Source: an uncultured Microbacterium sp. (GTDB lineage Bacteria > Actinomycetota > Actinomycetes > Actinomycetales > Microbacteriaceae). Taken from it: a stretch of DNA of 64,000 nucleotides. The notes under the pieces were generated by a model, which saw only the letters and a program-made list of their open reading frames with translations, did not search any database and was not told the DNA's origin. Of this stretch, positions 24,577 to 32,771 are shown piece by piece (within the stretch, counting starts at the first letter, position 1; each line of letters opens with the position of its first letter). Location of the stretch: contig NZ_CANKZA010000002.1 in assembly GCF_947488465.1 (NCBI RefSeq), forward strand, positions 434,001 to 498,000, read 5' to 3'. Position numbers and translations under genes: made by a program.

Positions 24577-25620
24577 TCAGAACAGGAGGGCCGGCGCGGG
24601 GCCTGTCGCGCGCACGAGGCCGGGCCGCGCCGGGCGGATCTCGACCTCCTCCTCGACACCACCGGCCACGGCGTACCGACGCAGGAGCGGCCGCACGCGG
24701 GCGGCGAGGAGCTTGCGGTAGCCCACCGGCGCGTAGGCCGACACCCCGGGATAGAGACCGCGGTACACCGGCAACAGATCGGGGCGCTCGCGCTCGAGCC
24801 AGCTCGAGAACCAGGCTTTCGCGCCGGGGCGGAGGTGCAGCGCACCGAACACGACCCGGGTGGCGCCGGCATCCTTCACCCGCCGGACCGCGTCCTCGAG
24901 CTGCCTCGGGTCATCGGTCAGGTGCGGCAGGATCGGCATGAGGAACACCGTCGGCCGGAACCCGGCGTCGGCAGCCGCGCGCACGGTCGCCAGCCGCGCC
25001 GTGGCGCTCGGCGTTCCCGGTTCGAGCAGCTTCTGCAGGGCGTCGTCGAACACCGCGATCGACATCGCGATCGATACGGGAACGGATGCCGCGGCTTCCG
25101 CAAGGAGCGGCAGATCGCGCCGCAGCAGCGTGCCCTTCGTGAGCACGGAGAACGGGGTCCCCGATTCCGCCAGCGCCGTGATGATCCCCGGCATGAGCCG
25201 GTAGCGACCCTCGGCGCGCTGGTACGGATCGGTGTTGGTGCCGAGCGCGACCGGCTCCCGGATCCACGTCGGACGTGCGAGCTCGCGCCGCAGCACTTCG
25301 GCGACGTTGGCCTTCACGACGATCTGGCTATCGAAGTCGCGGCCGCTGTCGAGATCGAGGTATTCGTGGGTCTTCCGAGCGAAGCAGTAGGCGCATGCAT
25401 GACTGCATCCGCGGTACGGGTTCACCGTCCAGTCGAACGGCATCGACGATCCGCCCGGCACGTGGTTGAGTGCTGACTTCGCGAGGACTTCGTGGAATGT
25501 CATCCCGTCGAACTCCGGCGTCGTCACGGAGCGAATCAGCCCGCTGATGCCCGCGAGAGATTCGAGGCCGGGGAGGGCCGCATCGTCGACGTCGCGCGTC
25601 GTCTGTCCTTGCCACCGCAT
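24577..25620 (-). CDS. Radical SAM protein, Rv2578c family (SPL-like)
   Basis: A 347-residue radical S-adenosylmethionine enzyme of the Rv2578c type. The [4Fe-4S] cluster motif CSHACAYCF (C-x3-C-x2-C) is near residue 70, preceded by FDWTVNPYRG. The segments ALGTNTDPYQ and LTKGTLLRRDLPLL are typical of spore-photoproduct-lyase-like proteins of this group. The reaction is unknown; a nucleic-acid substrate is suspected from the relatives. ATG 25620 sits just after TGTCG-N11-TACTGT, a DNA-damage-type promoter, and has no Shine-Dalgarno, so the mRNA is probably leaderless. It converges with the helicase and diverges from the VanY-like gene. Confidence 0.88.
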   Translation of the reverse strand: MRWQGQTTRDVDDAALPGLESLAGISGLIRSVTTPEFDGMTFHEVLAKSALNHVPGGSSMPFDWTVNPYRGCSHACAYCFARKTHEYLDLDSGRDFDSQIVVKANVAEVLRRELARPTWIREPVALGTNTDPYQRAEGRYRLMPGIITALAESGTPFSVLTKGTLLRRDLPLLAEAAASVPVSIAMSIAVFDDALQKLLEPGTPSATARLATVRAAADAGFRPTVFLMPILPHLTDDPRQLEDAVRRVKDAGATRVVFGALHLRPGAKAWFSSWLERERPDLLPVYRGLYPGVSAYAPVGYRKLLAARVRPLLRRYAVAGGVEEEVEIRPARPGLVRATGPAPALLF

Positions 25621-25646
25621 TCTGACAGTAGAACAGATCATCGACA
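25621..25646 (-). promoter_or_regulatory. DNA-damage-type (PafBC/RecA-independent) promoter of the radical SAM gene
   Basis: On the minus strand TGTCG (25646-25642), 11 bases, then TACTGT (25630-25625) lies directly before ATG 25620. This matches the core of the mycobacterial RecA-independent damage promoter, tTGTCRgtg-N8-TAnnnT. A TTGCCA just upstream may act as a -35. The same spacing occurs before tag, the uvrA-like gene and, with one change, recQ. Confidence 0.65.
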
Positions 25647-25727
25647 GTGTGGCAAGCAAGAAGCATCCGACATGGTACATTTAGGCGGATCCGGCATCCA
25701 CCGCGTACATCGGGTGAGAATGGAACA

Positions 25728-26747
25728 ATGCCGGATCCCGAACCGACACTGACTCGTCGCGCCGCCCGGGTGCAGATGTCCGTGGACGCCGCCGACCAGG
25801 CGCAGCACGCGCGCGTGAGCGTCGCGGACCGGATGCGGCGAGGGCTCGTGCTCGCCGCCGCGGGCGTTCTGTTGGTGGGCGGCGCGGTCGCGGTGACAGC
25901 CGCCGTCGCCGGACCTCCGATCGTCCGAGAGGCCTCGCTCGACGCCGAAGAGACCACTCCGCCGCTCCCCTCAGCGGCCCCGGCGACCGCGATTCCGGTG
26001 CCGGCGCAGAATGCCGTGGCTGCGGCATCCTGTGACGATCCCGCGGTCGCGACCGCCCTCGAGGCGGGGACGGATGCCGACGTCGTCGCGGCATTCGGCG
26101 GCGCGGCGGCTCTTCGGGAGGCCGTCGCGAACGGACGGGCACCGTGCGTCTCGCTGTCCGACGCCGACCGCACCTGGGTCGTCGTCAACAAGCTCCGGCC
26201 GTTGGATCCTCTCGAGTACGTGCCGGCATCCGTCATGCCGCCCGAAGGAATGCGGCGCACGGCCGACGTGCGCCTCCGACCCGACGTTGCGGCCGCGTTG
26301 ACCGCTCTCGTGGCCGCGGGTGCGGAGGAGGGCGCCGGTGAGATCGGACTCAACAGTGCGTACCGGTCGTATTCCTCGCAGCAGCGCATCTACCGCGGGT
26401 ACGTGAACTCGCTCGGGCAGACCGCCGCCGACCGGACGAGCGCTCGCCCGGGGTACAGCGAACACCAGACGGGGATCGCCGCGGACCTCGTCGCGTGCGC
26501 GCGCGGATGCGGCGGGATCGAAGCCTTCGGGGGCACGCCGCAGGCGGATTGGGTGGTCGAGAACGCGTGGCGCTTCGGGTTCATCATCCGCTACGAGGAC
26601 GGTCAGACCGACATCACCGGATACGAGTGGGAGCCGTGGCATGTCCGTTACCTCGGCGTCGAGCTCGCCGCGGCGTATCACGACGGGGGTTTTCGCACCC
26701 TCGAGGACTTCTTCGGACTACCCGCCGCCCCTGACTACGCGGGCTGA
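25728..26747 (+). CDS. VanY-type D-alanyl-D-alanine carboxypeptidase (M15 family)
   Basis: A 339-residue membrane-anchored peptidase. A basic head of about 35 residues precedes one membrane helix (GLVLAAAGVLLVGGAVAVTAAVA), then a Pro/Ala linker and the catalytic domain in the C-terminal half. The M15B zinc motifs are NSAYRSYSSQQ, SEHQTGIAADL (His and Asp ligands near residue 245) and EWEPWHVRYLG (Glu base and second His). It should trim terminal D-Ala from peptidoglycan stems outside the membrane. ATG 25728 lacks a strong Shine-Dalgarno; GAGAAT ends six bases upstream, so it too may be leaderless. It diverges from the radical SAM gene. Confidence 0.9.
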   Translation: MPDPEPTLTRRAARVQMSVDAADQAQHARVSVADRMRRGLVLAAAGVLLVGGAVAVTAAVAGPPIVREASLDAEETTPPLPSAAPATAIPVPAQNAVAAASCDDPAVATALEAGTDADVVAAFGGAAALREAVANGRAPCVSLSDADRTWVVVNKLRPLDPLEYVPASVMPPEGMRRTADVRLRPDVAAALTALVAAGAEEGAGEIGLNSAYRSYSSQQRIYRGYVNSLGQTAADRTSARPGYSEHQTGIAADLVACARGCGGIEAFGGTPQADWVVENAWRFGFIIRYEDGQTDITGYEWEPWHVRYLGVELAAAYHDGGFRTLEDFFGLPAAPDYAG

Positions 26748-26818
26748 AACCCAGTACCATGGACGGTGGGATGCAATCCCACATTCTTCAACACTCGAGG
26801 ACGAGAGGAAGGCGCACC

Positions 26819-27982
26819 ATGGAGCGCGAGATCTACGACGAGGACCACGAGGCGTTCCGCGACGTCGTCAAGGAATTCCTCAAGCGGTATGCGACCGAAG
26901 AGAAGCGCAAGCAGTGGGATGCCGACGGTGAAATCGACCGGGCCACCATGCTCGCCGCCGGGGAGCAGGGACTCATCGGACTCAGCGTGCCGGAGGAGTT
27001 CGGCGGCGCCGGGATGCTGCAGGACTATCGCTTCCGCGCGATCGTCCTCGAGGAGACGATCGGCGCCGGGCAAGGATCGCTCGCGGGTGCGTTCGGCATC
27101 CAGGACGACCTCGCCGTGCCCTACATCGTGCACATGGGTACGCAGGAGCAGAAGGAGAAGTGGCTGCCGGGGATGGCGACCGGCGAGATCCTCGGCGCGC
27201 TCGCGATGACCGAGCCGGGCGCCGGCAGTGACCTGCGGGGCATCAAGACCACCGCGAAGAAGGTCGACGGTGGCTACATCGTCAACGGCGCGAAGACCTT
27301 CATCTCGTCGGGGAAGACCGCCGACATCGTGGTGACGTTCGTCAAGACCGGCGAGGGCAACCGACCGGATGCGTTCAGCCTGCTGATCCTCGAGGACGGC
27401 ATGGAGGGCTTCGATCACAGCAAGAAGCTCGAGAAGATGGGCTTCCACGGGTGGGACACCGCTGAGATGTCCTTCGTCGACGTGTTCGTCCCCGAGGAGA
27501 ACCTCATCGGCGGCAAGGAGGGCCTCGGTTTCATCCAGCTCATGATGAACCTGCCGCTGGAGCGGCTGTCGATCGGTGTCGCCGCAGCCGCGGCCGGGGA
27601 GGCGGCGTTCGTGTGGACGCGGGACTACGTCCTCAGCCGTGAGGCGTTCGGGCAGCGCATCGCCGACTTCCAGAACACGCGGTTCCTCCTCGCCGACATG
27701 GCGACGACCGTCGATGTCATGTGGGCCTACAACGACCGCGCGATGATGCTCTACAAGGATCAGAAGCTCACGGCCGAAGAGGCCGCGAAGGTGAAGTTCT
27801 GGTCGACGGATCGTGAAGCCGAGCTCCTCGACACCGGCGTGCAGCTGCACGGTGGCTACGGCTACATCACGGAGTACCCGATCGCCCGTGCGTACCTCGA
27901 TGCCCGTGTGCACCGCATCTACGGCGGCACCAACGAGATCATGCGCGACATCGTCTCGCGCCAGATCGTCGGCAAGCGCTGA
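26819..27982 (+). CDS. Acyl-CoA dehydrogenase
   Basis: A 387-residue flavoprotein that introduces the alpha-beta double bond into an acyl-CoA. The two family signatures are present: ALAMTEPGAGSDLRG (FAD/substrate loop) in the middle and QLHGGYGYITEYPIARAYLDARVHRIYGGTNEIMRDIV at the C-terminus, with the helix YVLSREAFGQRIADFQ between. Chain-length preference cannot be told. The start ATG 26819 follows GAGGAAGG. It appears monocistronic, with palindromic elements after the stop. Confidence 0.94.
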   Translation: MEREIYDEDHEAFRDVVKEFLKRYATEEKRKQWDADGEIDRATMLAAGEQGLIGLSVPEEFGGAGMLQDYRFRAIVLEETIGAGQGSLAGAFGIQDDLAVPYIVHMGTQEQKEKWLPGMATGEILGALAMTEPGAGSDLRGIKTTAKKVDGGYIVNGAKTFISSGKTADIVVTFVKTGEGNRPDAFSLLILEDGMEGFDHSKKLEKMGFHGWDTAEMSFVDVFVPEENLIGGKEGLGFIQLMMNLPLERLSIGVAAAAAGEAAFVWTRDYVLSREAFGQRIADFQNTRFLLADMATTVDVMWAYNDRAMMLYKDQKLTAEEAAKVKFWSTDREAELLDTGVQLHGGYGYITEYPIARAYLDARVHRIYGGTNEIMRDIVSRQIVGKR

Positions 27983-27994
27983 CCTTCGCACAGT

Positions 27995-28072
27995 GAGACA
28001 CCCCGGATGCCGGGCGTTCCGAACCGGGGGCGCCCGGCATCCGTCACGCGCCGGCGGGCCAAGCGGTGTCTC
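27995..28072. repeat. Nested palindrome after the acyl-CoA dehydrogenase gene
   Basis: GAGACACC (27995-28002)/GGTGTCTC (28065-28072) encloses GGATGCCGGGCG (28005-28016)/CGCCCGGCATCC (28031-28042), both perfect. It starts 13 bases after the stop and probably ends that transcript; the inner stem is also built on the GGATGC/GCATCC hexamer that is frequent in this genome. Confidence 0.65.
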
Positions 28073-28088
28073 GTCGGGTGCCGTCGCG

Positions 28089-28150
28089 CGCGAAACCGCG
28101 CGTGTGTCACGTTTTTCGCGCCCGGCGCGTGCGCACGAGCGGTTTCGCGG
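28089..28150. repeat. Palindromic element, family B copy 2
   Basis: The left arm CGCGAAACCGCGCGTGTGTC begins at 28089 and is matched, with a few mismatches, by the right arm GTGCGCACGAGCGGTTTCGC beginning at 28129. The left arm shares 19 of its 20 bases with copy 1 at 11288 apart from the variable base before TGTGTC. It lies in the convergent space between acyl-CoA dehydrogenase and ecfT. Confidence 0.7.
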
Positions 28151-28166
28151 GAGGAATGGGTGTGGA

Positions 28167-28979
28167 TCAGCCGAGGGTCCAGGGGAAGAAATACCAGAGG
28201 ATGCCGGCCGACACGGCCCAGAAGACCACCACGAATGCGGTGTCACGCCCGCGCCAGGGCACGAGGTACCGTTCGGTCCGGTCGGGATGGGCGCCGAAGG
28301 CGCGGGCATCCATCGCCAGAGCCACGCGTTCGGCATGGCGGATCGCTCCCGCCAGCAGCGGGACGATGTAGCCCCACCAGCGCGCGAGCGCGGCGAACGG
28401 GCCCCGCCCGCCGTGGGCCCCGCGCACGCGGTGGGCCTGGCGGATCACCTCGAGCTCGTAGCCGAAGCGCGGCACGAAGCGGAAGGCCGCGAGCGCCGTG
28501 TATCCGATGCGGTACGGCACGCGCAGTTGCTGCACGGTCGAGCGCACGAGGTCGGGTCCCGTCGTGGTGAGCCCCGCGATGAGGGCGAGCGCGACGATCG
28601 CGGCGAGCCGCACGCCGGTCGCCATGCCGACCTCGACGGCGCCCCCGAAGAGCGTCCATCCGCCGATCGTCAGGACGGCCACCGAGGTGTCGATGCGGGA
28701 GGCATCGGTCCACAGCGCCATCCCGAGTCCCACGACGACGGCTGCGACCGGAAGCGCCACGAGGAGCAGGAGCGCCATGCGCGACGTCACCCGTGCTCCG
28801 GCGAGCACCACGATGTAGGCGAGCGCGAGGAAGACCAATGGCGTCGTGATGTCGCGGGTGAAGACCAGCAGCGCCATGGCCGGAAGCGGCGCGGCGAGCT
28901 TCGCGAGGGGGTTGAGCCCGTGAAGGAACTTCCGCGAGAGGGGAGCCGTCACCCACGGGTCGATCGTCGCGGCACTCAT
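28167..28979 (-). CDS. ecfT: ECF transporter transmembrane (T) component
   Basis: A 270-residue CbiQ/EcfT-type membrane protein with about six helices: FLHGLNPLAKLAAPLPAMAL at the N-terminus and the two coupling-helix motifs with conserved ARG-like triplets towards the C-terminus (YTALAAFRFVPRFGYELEVIRQAHRVRG and the MDARAFGAHPDRT segment). It transmits ATPase movement to the substrate-binding subunit. ATG 28979 overlaps the ATPase stop (ATGA). It is the last gene of the S-A-A-T operon at 28.2-31.3 kb. Confidence 0.92.
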   Translation of the reverse strand: MSAATIDPWVTAPLSRKFLHGLNPLAKLAAPLPAMALLVFTRDITTPLVFLALAYIVVLAGARVTSRMALLLLVALPVAAVVVGLGMALWTDASRIDTSVAVLTIGGWTLFGGAVEVGMATGVRLAAIVALALIAGLTTTGPDLVRSTVQQLRVPYRIGYTALAAFRFVPRFGYELEVIRQAHRVRGAHGGRGPFAALARWWGYIVPLLAGAIRHAERVALAMDARAFGAHPDRTERYLVPWRGRDTAFVVVFWAVSAGILWYFFPWTLG

Positions 28980-30757
28980 GCGACGGTCCTGCGTGGATCG
29001 GCGGCACGGGGGAGGTCGCCGAGACGGGTCACTCCGGAGAGTTCCGGATGCCGCACATGCGCGAACGCGCGACCGAGCGGCGGCTGTCGGAGTCCCGCCG
29101 AGCGGAGGAGCGCATCATCGGCGAAGATCGCGCTCGTCGTGTCGTCGGCCATGATCCGGCCGTCGCCGATGACGATCGTGCGGTGCGCGTACTCGGTGAC
29201 CAACTGCATGTCGTGGGTGACGACGAGGATCGTGGTGCCCGCCTCGCTCAGCTCCCGCAGAAGGTGCATGAGCTCGTCGGCGCGCGCCCGGTCTTGTCCG
29301 AAGGTGGGTTCGTCGAGGGCGAGAACGGGCGCCCCGGCGACGAGGGCCGTGCCGACCGACAGGCGACGCTTCTGCCCGCCGGAGAGCAGGAACGGGTGGA
29401 TGCCGGCCTTCTCCTGCAGACCGAAACGCTCCAGCATCCGCTCGGTCTGCACGCGCACGGCCGCGTCGTCGAGCTTCTGCCGGCGGAGCCCGTGCGCGAG
29501 CTCGTCGTACACGGTGTGCGCGATGAACTGGTGTTCGGGGTTCTGGAACACGAACCCGATCTGGCGGGAGAGGGTGCGCAGGTCGGTGCGGGCGATGTCG
29601 GCACCGTTGACGCGCACGCTGCCGCGTGGCGGGGGGATGACCCCCGCGATCGCCTGCAGGAGAGTCGTCTTGCCGGCCCCGTTCGCGCCCACGATCGCGA
29701 TGAACTCGCCTGCGTGCACGGTGAGATCCACGTCGTGGAGTATTTCGCTCCCGCCACGGCGGAGGGAGAGCCCCCGCACCTCGATCTGCGGTTCCGTATT
29801 CAGTCTGGCGGCCGCCGACCGGGCCAAATCCGCCGAAATCGGCGCGCGGGCATCCCGGGAGACTGAATACGGAACGGCCGGGGCGGATGCCGGTGGCTCG
29901 GTGGCATCGAGCGCGGCGCGCAATTCCGCGGGATCGAGGGGGAGTGGGTCGAGGTCCCACCCGGCCGCGCGCAAGCGCAACGCCGCGAGCGTCGCGACCG
30001 GAAGCCAGACGCCGATGCCGTGCAGTTCCTCCGCGCGGGCGCGCACCACGGCATCCACCGTACCGTCGGCGATCGTGCGGCCGGCGTGATCGAGCACGAC
30101 GACCCGATCGGTGATCGCGATTGCCGCGTCGAGGTTGTGCTCGACCAGCACGATCGCGCGGTCGCCCGCGGCCACCAGTTCACCCAGTGCCTGATAGACC
30201 TCTTCGATCCCCTGTGGATCGAGATTCGCGGTGGGCTCGTCGAGCACCAGCAACGGGGACCCCATCGCGAGCGCGCATGCGATCGCAAGGCGCTGCCGCC
30301 CGCCACCGCTCAACCGATCGGGATTCTCGTGGCGGCGGTCCCACAGTCCCACGCGCCGCAGTGCGACCTCTGTCCGAGCGAGCACTTCCTCGACCGGCAG
30401 GCGCAGATTCTCGGGGCCGAAGGCGACTTCGTCCTGCAGCGTGCCGGTGACCAGCTGCGCGTCCGGGTCTTGGAAGACCATGCCGACCTGGGTGCTGAGC
30501 TGGGCGACCGGCGTCACCGCGGTGTTCTGGCCGGCGACGGTGACGGTACCGGTCATCGTCGCCGGGATCGCGTGGGGGATCAGGCCGTTGAGAGCGAGCG
30601 CCAACGTGGATTTTCCGGCACCGCTCGGCCCGAGGAGCAGGACGACCTCGCCCGGGGCGACCTCGAACGTCGCCGACGCGGGTGCGGCGATCGTCGCGCC
30701 ATCGTGGCGGATGCCGACATCTTCGACACGCAAGAGAGCAGCGGTCGCGGAAGTCAC
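28976..30757 (-). CDS. ECF transporter fused double ATPase (YkoD-like)
   Basis: A 593-residue protein made of two ABC ATPase domains. Domain 1 (about 5-250) has Walker A GPSGAGKST and signature LSGGGRQRL. Domain 2 (about 325-570) has Walker A GANGAGKTT and signature LSGGQKRRL. This YkoD-type fusion accompanies YkoE and YkoC and often carries thiamine precursor or a related ligand. The linker (about residues 295-322) is coded by a palindromic element of family A. TAAGTT (30764-30769) lies six bases before GTG 30757, and a DtxR-like sequence overlaps it, so the ATPase may be transcribed separately from the S component 39 bases upstream. Confidence 0.92.
   Translation of the reverse strand: MTSATAALLRVEDVGIRHDGATIAAPASATFEVAPGEVVLLLGPSGAGKSTLALALNGLIPHAIPATMTGTVTVAGQNTAVTPVAQLSTQVGMVFQDPDAQLVTGTLQDEVAFGPENLRLPVEEVLARTEVALRRVGLWDRRHENPDRLSGGGRQRLAIACALAMGSPLLVLDEPTANLDPQGIEEVYQALGELVAAGDRAIVLVEHNLDAAIAITDRVVVLDHAGRTIADGTVDAVVRARAEELHGIGVWLPVATLAALRLRAAGWDLDPLPLDPAELRAALDATEPPASAPAVPYSVSRDARAPISADLARSAAARLNTEPQIEVRGLSLRRGGSEILHDVDLTVHAGEFIAIVGANGAGKTTLLQAIAGVIPPPRGSVRVNGADIARTDLRTLSRQIGFVFQNPEHQFIAHTVYDELAHGLRRQKLDDAAVRVQTERMLERFGLQEKAGIHPFLLSGGQKRRLSVGTALVAGAPVLALDEPTFGQDRARADELMHLLRELSEAGTTILVVTHDMQLVTEYAHRTIVIGDGRIMADDTTSAIFADDALLRSAGLRQPPLGRAFAHVRHPELSGVTRLGDLPRAADPRRTVA
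29792..29874. repeat. Palindromic element, family A copy 2, inside the ECF ATPase gene
   Basis: TTCCGTATTCAGTCT (29792-29806) and AGACTGAATACGGAA (29860-29874) are a perfect 15-base inverted repeat around 53 bases, including the 12-base arms of copy 1 at 7102. It is in frame within the linker between the two ATPase domains, supplying residues of the type PYSVSRDARAPI to ARLNTEP. Confidence 0.8.
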
Positions 30758-30761
30758 CTCT

Positions 30762-30780
30762 CCAACTTAGCCTGCCCTAA
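30762..30780 (-). promoter_or_regulatory. DtxR/IdeR-like box over the ECF ATPase promoter
   Basis: On the minus strand TTAGGGCAGGCTAAGTTGG matches the 19-base iron-regulator consensus TTAGGTTAGSCTAACCTAA at 12 or 13 positions, best in the left half. It covers the -10 element TAAGTT. If real, the ATPase and T genes would be iron-repressed. The match is imperfect and partly explained by the -10 itself. Confidence 0.35.
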
Positions 30781-30796
30781 CTCCGAGCGAGCAGTG

Positions 30797-31342
30797 TCAG
30801 GCGCGGGCAGCCACTCCGGCCCGACGCAGCGACGCACCGATGCCGAGTCCGAGCGCGGTCCAGGCGACCGGCCCGAGCACCGAGATGGCGAGGTAGGTGA
30901 TCTGCGCCCAGGGGGCGAGTTTGCCGAGATCGGCGACGAAGAAGACGACCGCGGCGACGAGGATGCCGATGATCACGGCCGAGATGAAGAAGCGCCAGGC
31001 TCCCCACGCGCGGTATCGCGTGAGTGCGGCGACACCTTCCTGGATGGCACCGAACAGCAGCGCCGTGCCGAGGAACCGGCCGATCCAGGCCGGATTGAAG
31101 GCGCTCGCGACGAGGGCCGCCATCAGATGCGCGATAAGGGCGACCATCGGCCGCCGCAGCACTTCTTGCGCGATGATGCCGGGCAACACGTGCGCCCCGA
31201 GCACGAGACCGTAGGCGAAGGGCGCCGCCGCGAGGACCACCGGGGTCACGACTCCCGCGATGCCCCCGACGATGCCGGTCGCGACACCGATCGCTGCGCA
31301 CACGAGGAGCAGGCGCGTCGAGAGGAGCGTGCTTCGGGTCAC
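30797..31342 (-). CDS. ECF transporter substrate-binding (S) component, YkoE-like
   Basis: A 181-residue, six-helix membrane protein. The pattern of helices with GIVGGIAGVVTPV, FAYGLVLGAHVLPGIIAQEVLRRP and GTALLFGAIQEGVAALTRYRAWGAWRFFISA resembles the YkoE group of S components (thiamine or hydroxymethylpyrimidine type). No TPP riboswitch is visible upstream, so vitamin control is unproven. GTG 31342 is six bases after TAGTCT (31349-31354), implying a leaderless mRNA. It is followed in the same direction by the fused ATPase and T component. Confidence 0.85.
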   Translation of the reverse strand: MTRSTLLSTRLLLVCAAIGVATGIVGGIAGVVTPVVLAAAPFAYGLVLGAHVLPGIIAQEVLRRPMVALIAHLMAALVASAFNPAWIGRFLGTALLFGAIQEGVAALTRYRAWGAWRFFISAVIIGILVAAVVFFVADLGKLAPWAQITYLAISVLGPVAWTALGLGIGASLRRAGVAARA

Positions 31343-31423
31343 CCGCTCAGACTACCGGGGCGCCCGAACTCATCGGCCGTGAGAAAGCGTCAGGACAGGC
31401 CGAGGACGACGCGCCTGGGCGCA

Positions 31424-32395
31424 TCAGTCGCGGCGTCGGCGGGGAGTGAGCCGGACGCCGGGGAGCGGTGGCGCCGGAATGCGCTCGTCGCCGTGGCCCA
31501 CGACGTGGCCGAAGCGCTCGGCGGCCGCCTCGCCTTCCCAGTCCTCGCGGGCGGCGACGATCTCCTCGTGGGTTCGCCCGACGAAGTTCCACCACATCAC
31601 GATGTCGGACTCGAACGGCTCCCCGCCGAGCAGGAACAGCGTGACGTCGCGCTCGCCGGCATCCACGTCGATGGCGTCCCGACCGGTGCCGAGGTACAGC
31701 AGCGACTGATCGGGAACCTGGGCGACGCCCGGCACGTCCGGATTGCCGGATACCCCGACGATCGCGTACTCCCAGTCCGGATCCAGGGGCAGGCGCACGC
31801 GTGCACCGGCCGGAATGCACACCTCGGCTCCGACGATCGGCGTGTGCATCGTCGCGGGTGACGTGACCCCGGCGAAGGTCCCCACCACGACGGTCGCGGT
31901 GGCGCCGCCGGACAGCTCGACCCCGAGCAGGTTCTCGTGGCGCTCGAAGTCCGGGCCGCCGTGGCGGCGCGACTCGGGCAACGCGACCCAGAGTTGCAGG
32001 GCATCGAGGGGTACCGCGCTGTCGCCGACGGAGTACTCGGAGTGGGCGATGCCGTGCCCGCTCGTCATGATGTTCAGGACTCCCGGCCGCACGATCACAT
32101 CGCTGCCCAGGACGTCGCGGTGGCGCACCTCGCCGACGAACGGCCAGGTCACCGTCTGCAGACCGATGTGCGGATGCGGCTCGACGCGCATGCGCGCGAC
32201 CTGCGGGCCGAACCGGTCGAGGAAGCACCAGGCGCCGACCATCGGCAACGTGCGGTGCGGGAGGCTGCGGTGCACCTCCATCCCACGCACTCCGCCGAGC
32301 GGCACGTCGCGCGCCTCCAGGAGCAGGGCACGCGGACCGTCCGGGCTGGGCACACTTTCGCGCTCCGGCTCGGACGGCGCATCCAGCCGGCTCAT
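31424..32395 (-). CDS. Pirin family protein
   Basis: A 323-residue bicupin. The N-terminal cupin holds the metal ligands in PHPHIGLQTVTWPFVGEVRHRD (three histidines) and the pirin signature GHGIAHSEYS with the glutamate ligand. The C-terminal cupin is less conserved and ends in a region with FVGRTHEEIVAAREDWE. Bacterial pirins are quercetinase-like or regulators of central metabolism; which applies here is not visible. ATG 32395 overlaps the stop of the upstream acetyltransferase gene (ATGA), so the two form an operon. Confidence 0.93.
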   Translation of the reverse strand: MSRLDAPSEPERESVPSPDGPRALLLEARDVPLGGVRGMEVHRSLPHRTLPMVGAWCFLDRFGPQVARMRVEPHPHIGLQTVTWPFVGEVRHRDVLGSDVIVRPGVLNIMTSGHGIAHSEYSVGDSAVPLDALQLWVALPESRRHGGPDFERHENLLGVELSGGATATVVVGTFAGVTSPATMHTPIVGAEVCIPAGARVRLPLDPDWEYAIVGVSGNPDVPGVAQVPDQSLLYLGTGRDAIDVDAGERDVTLFLLGGEPFESDIVMWWNFVGRTHEEIVAAREDWEGEAAAERFGHVVGHGDERIPAPPLPGVRLTPRRRRD

Positions 32396-32736
32396 GTGTC
32401 CTCGGCATCCACCCGGTCGCTGCCGGCGTCATCGGCCGTCGGGCGCCACGCGACGTCGAGGCCCGCGACGTCGTTCTCGCGGAGGTACTTCACGACGAAC
32501 GAACACACCGGAACCACGGTCTCGCCGCGGGCCGCAAGGTCGGCCATCGCGTGCCCGACGAGCGTTCCGCCCAAGCCGCGACCGGCGAATGCGGGGTCGA
32601 TCTCGGTGTGCGGGAAGACGAGGCGGCCATGGTCGTCGACGCGGAACTCGGTGAAGCCCGCAACGACCTCGTCGAGGTGGATGTCGTAGCGTTCCTTGTC
32701 GTCGTTGCGCGTGACAGTGGGGGTGACGTCGCTCAT
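32392..32736 (-). CDS. GNAT-like N-acetyltransferase (Acetyltransf_CG type)
   Basis: A 114-residue short acetyltransferase of the YjdJ type. FPHTEIDPAFAGRGLGGTLVGHAM is the acetyl-CoA loop, and VVPVCSFVVKYLREN carries the conserved Cys and Tyr of this subgroup. The substrate is unknown. TACGGT (32743-32748) is six bases before ATG 32736, so the transcript is probably leaderless. It leads the operon with pirin and is divergent from cstA. Confidence 0.9.
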   Translation of the reverse strand: MSDVTPTVTRNDDKERYDIHLDEVVAGFTEFRVDDHGRLVFPHTEIDPAFAGRGLGGTLVGHAMADLAARGETVVPVCSFVVKYLRENDVAGLDVAWRPTADDAGSDRVDAEDT

Positions 32737-32771
32737 GTTCCCACCGTAGGCAGGTGCGGCCTGTTGTGCCA

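Noticed and set aside
31343..31423. TPP riboswitch before the YkoE-like gene
   Set aside because: The conserved TPP riboswitch core is not visible, and a TAGTCT -10 six bases before the GTG leaves no leader.
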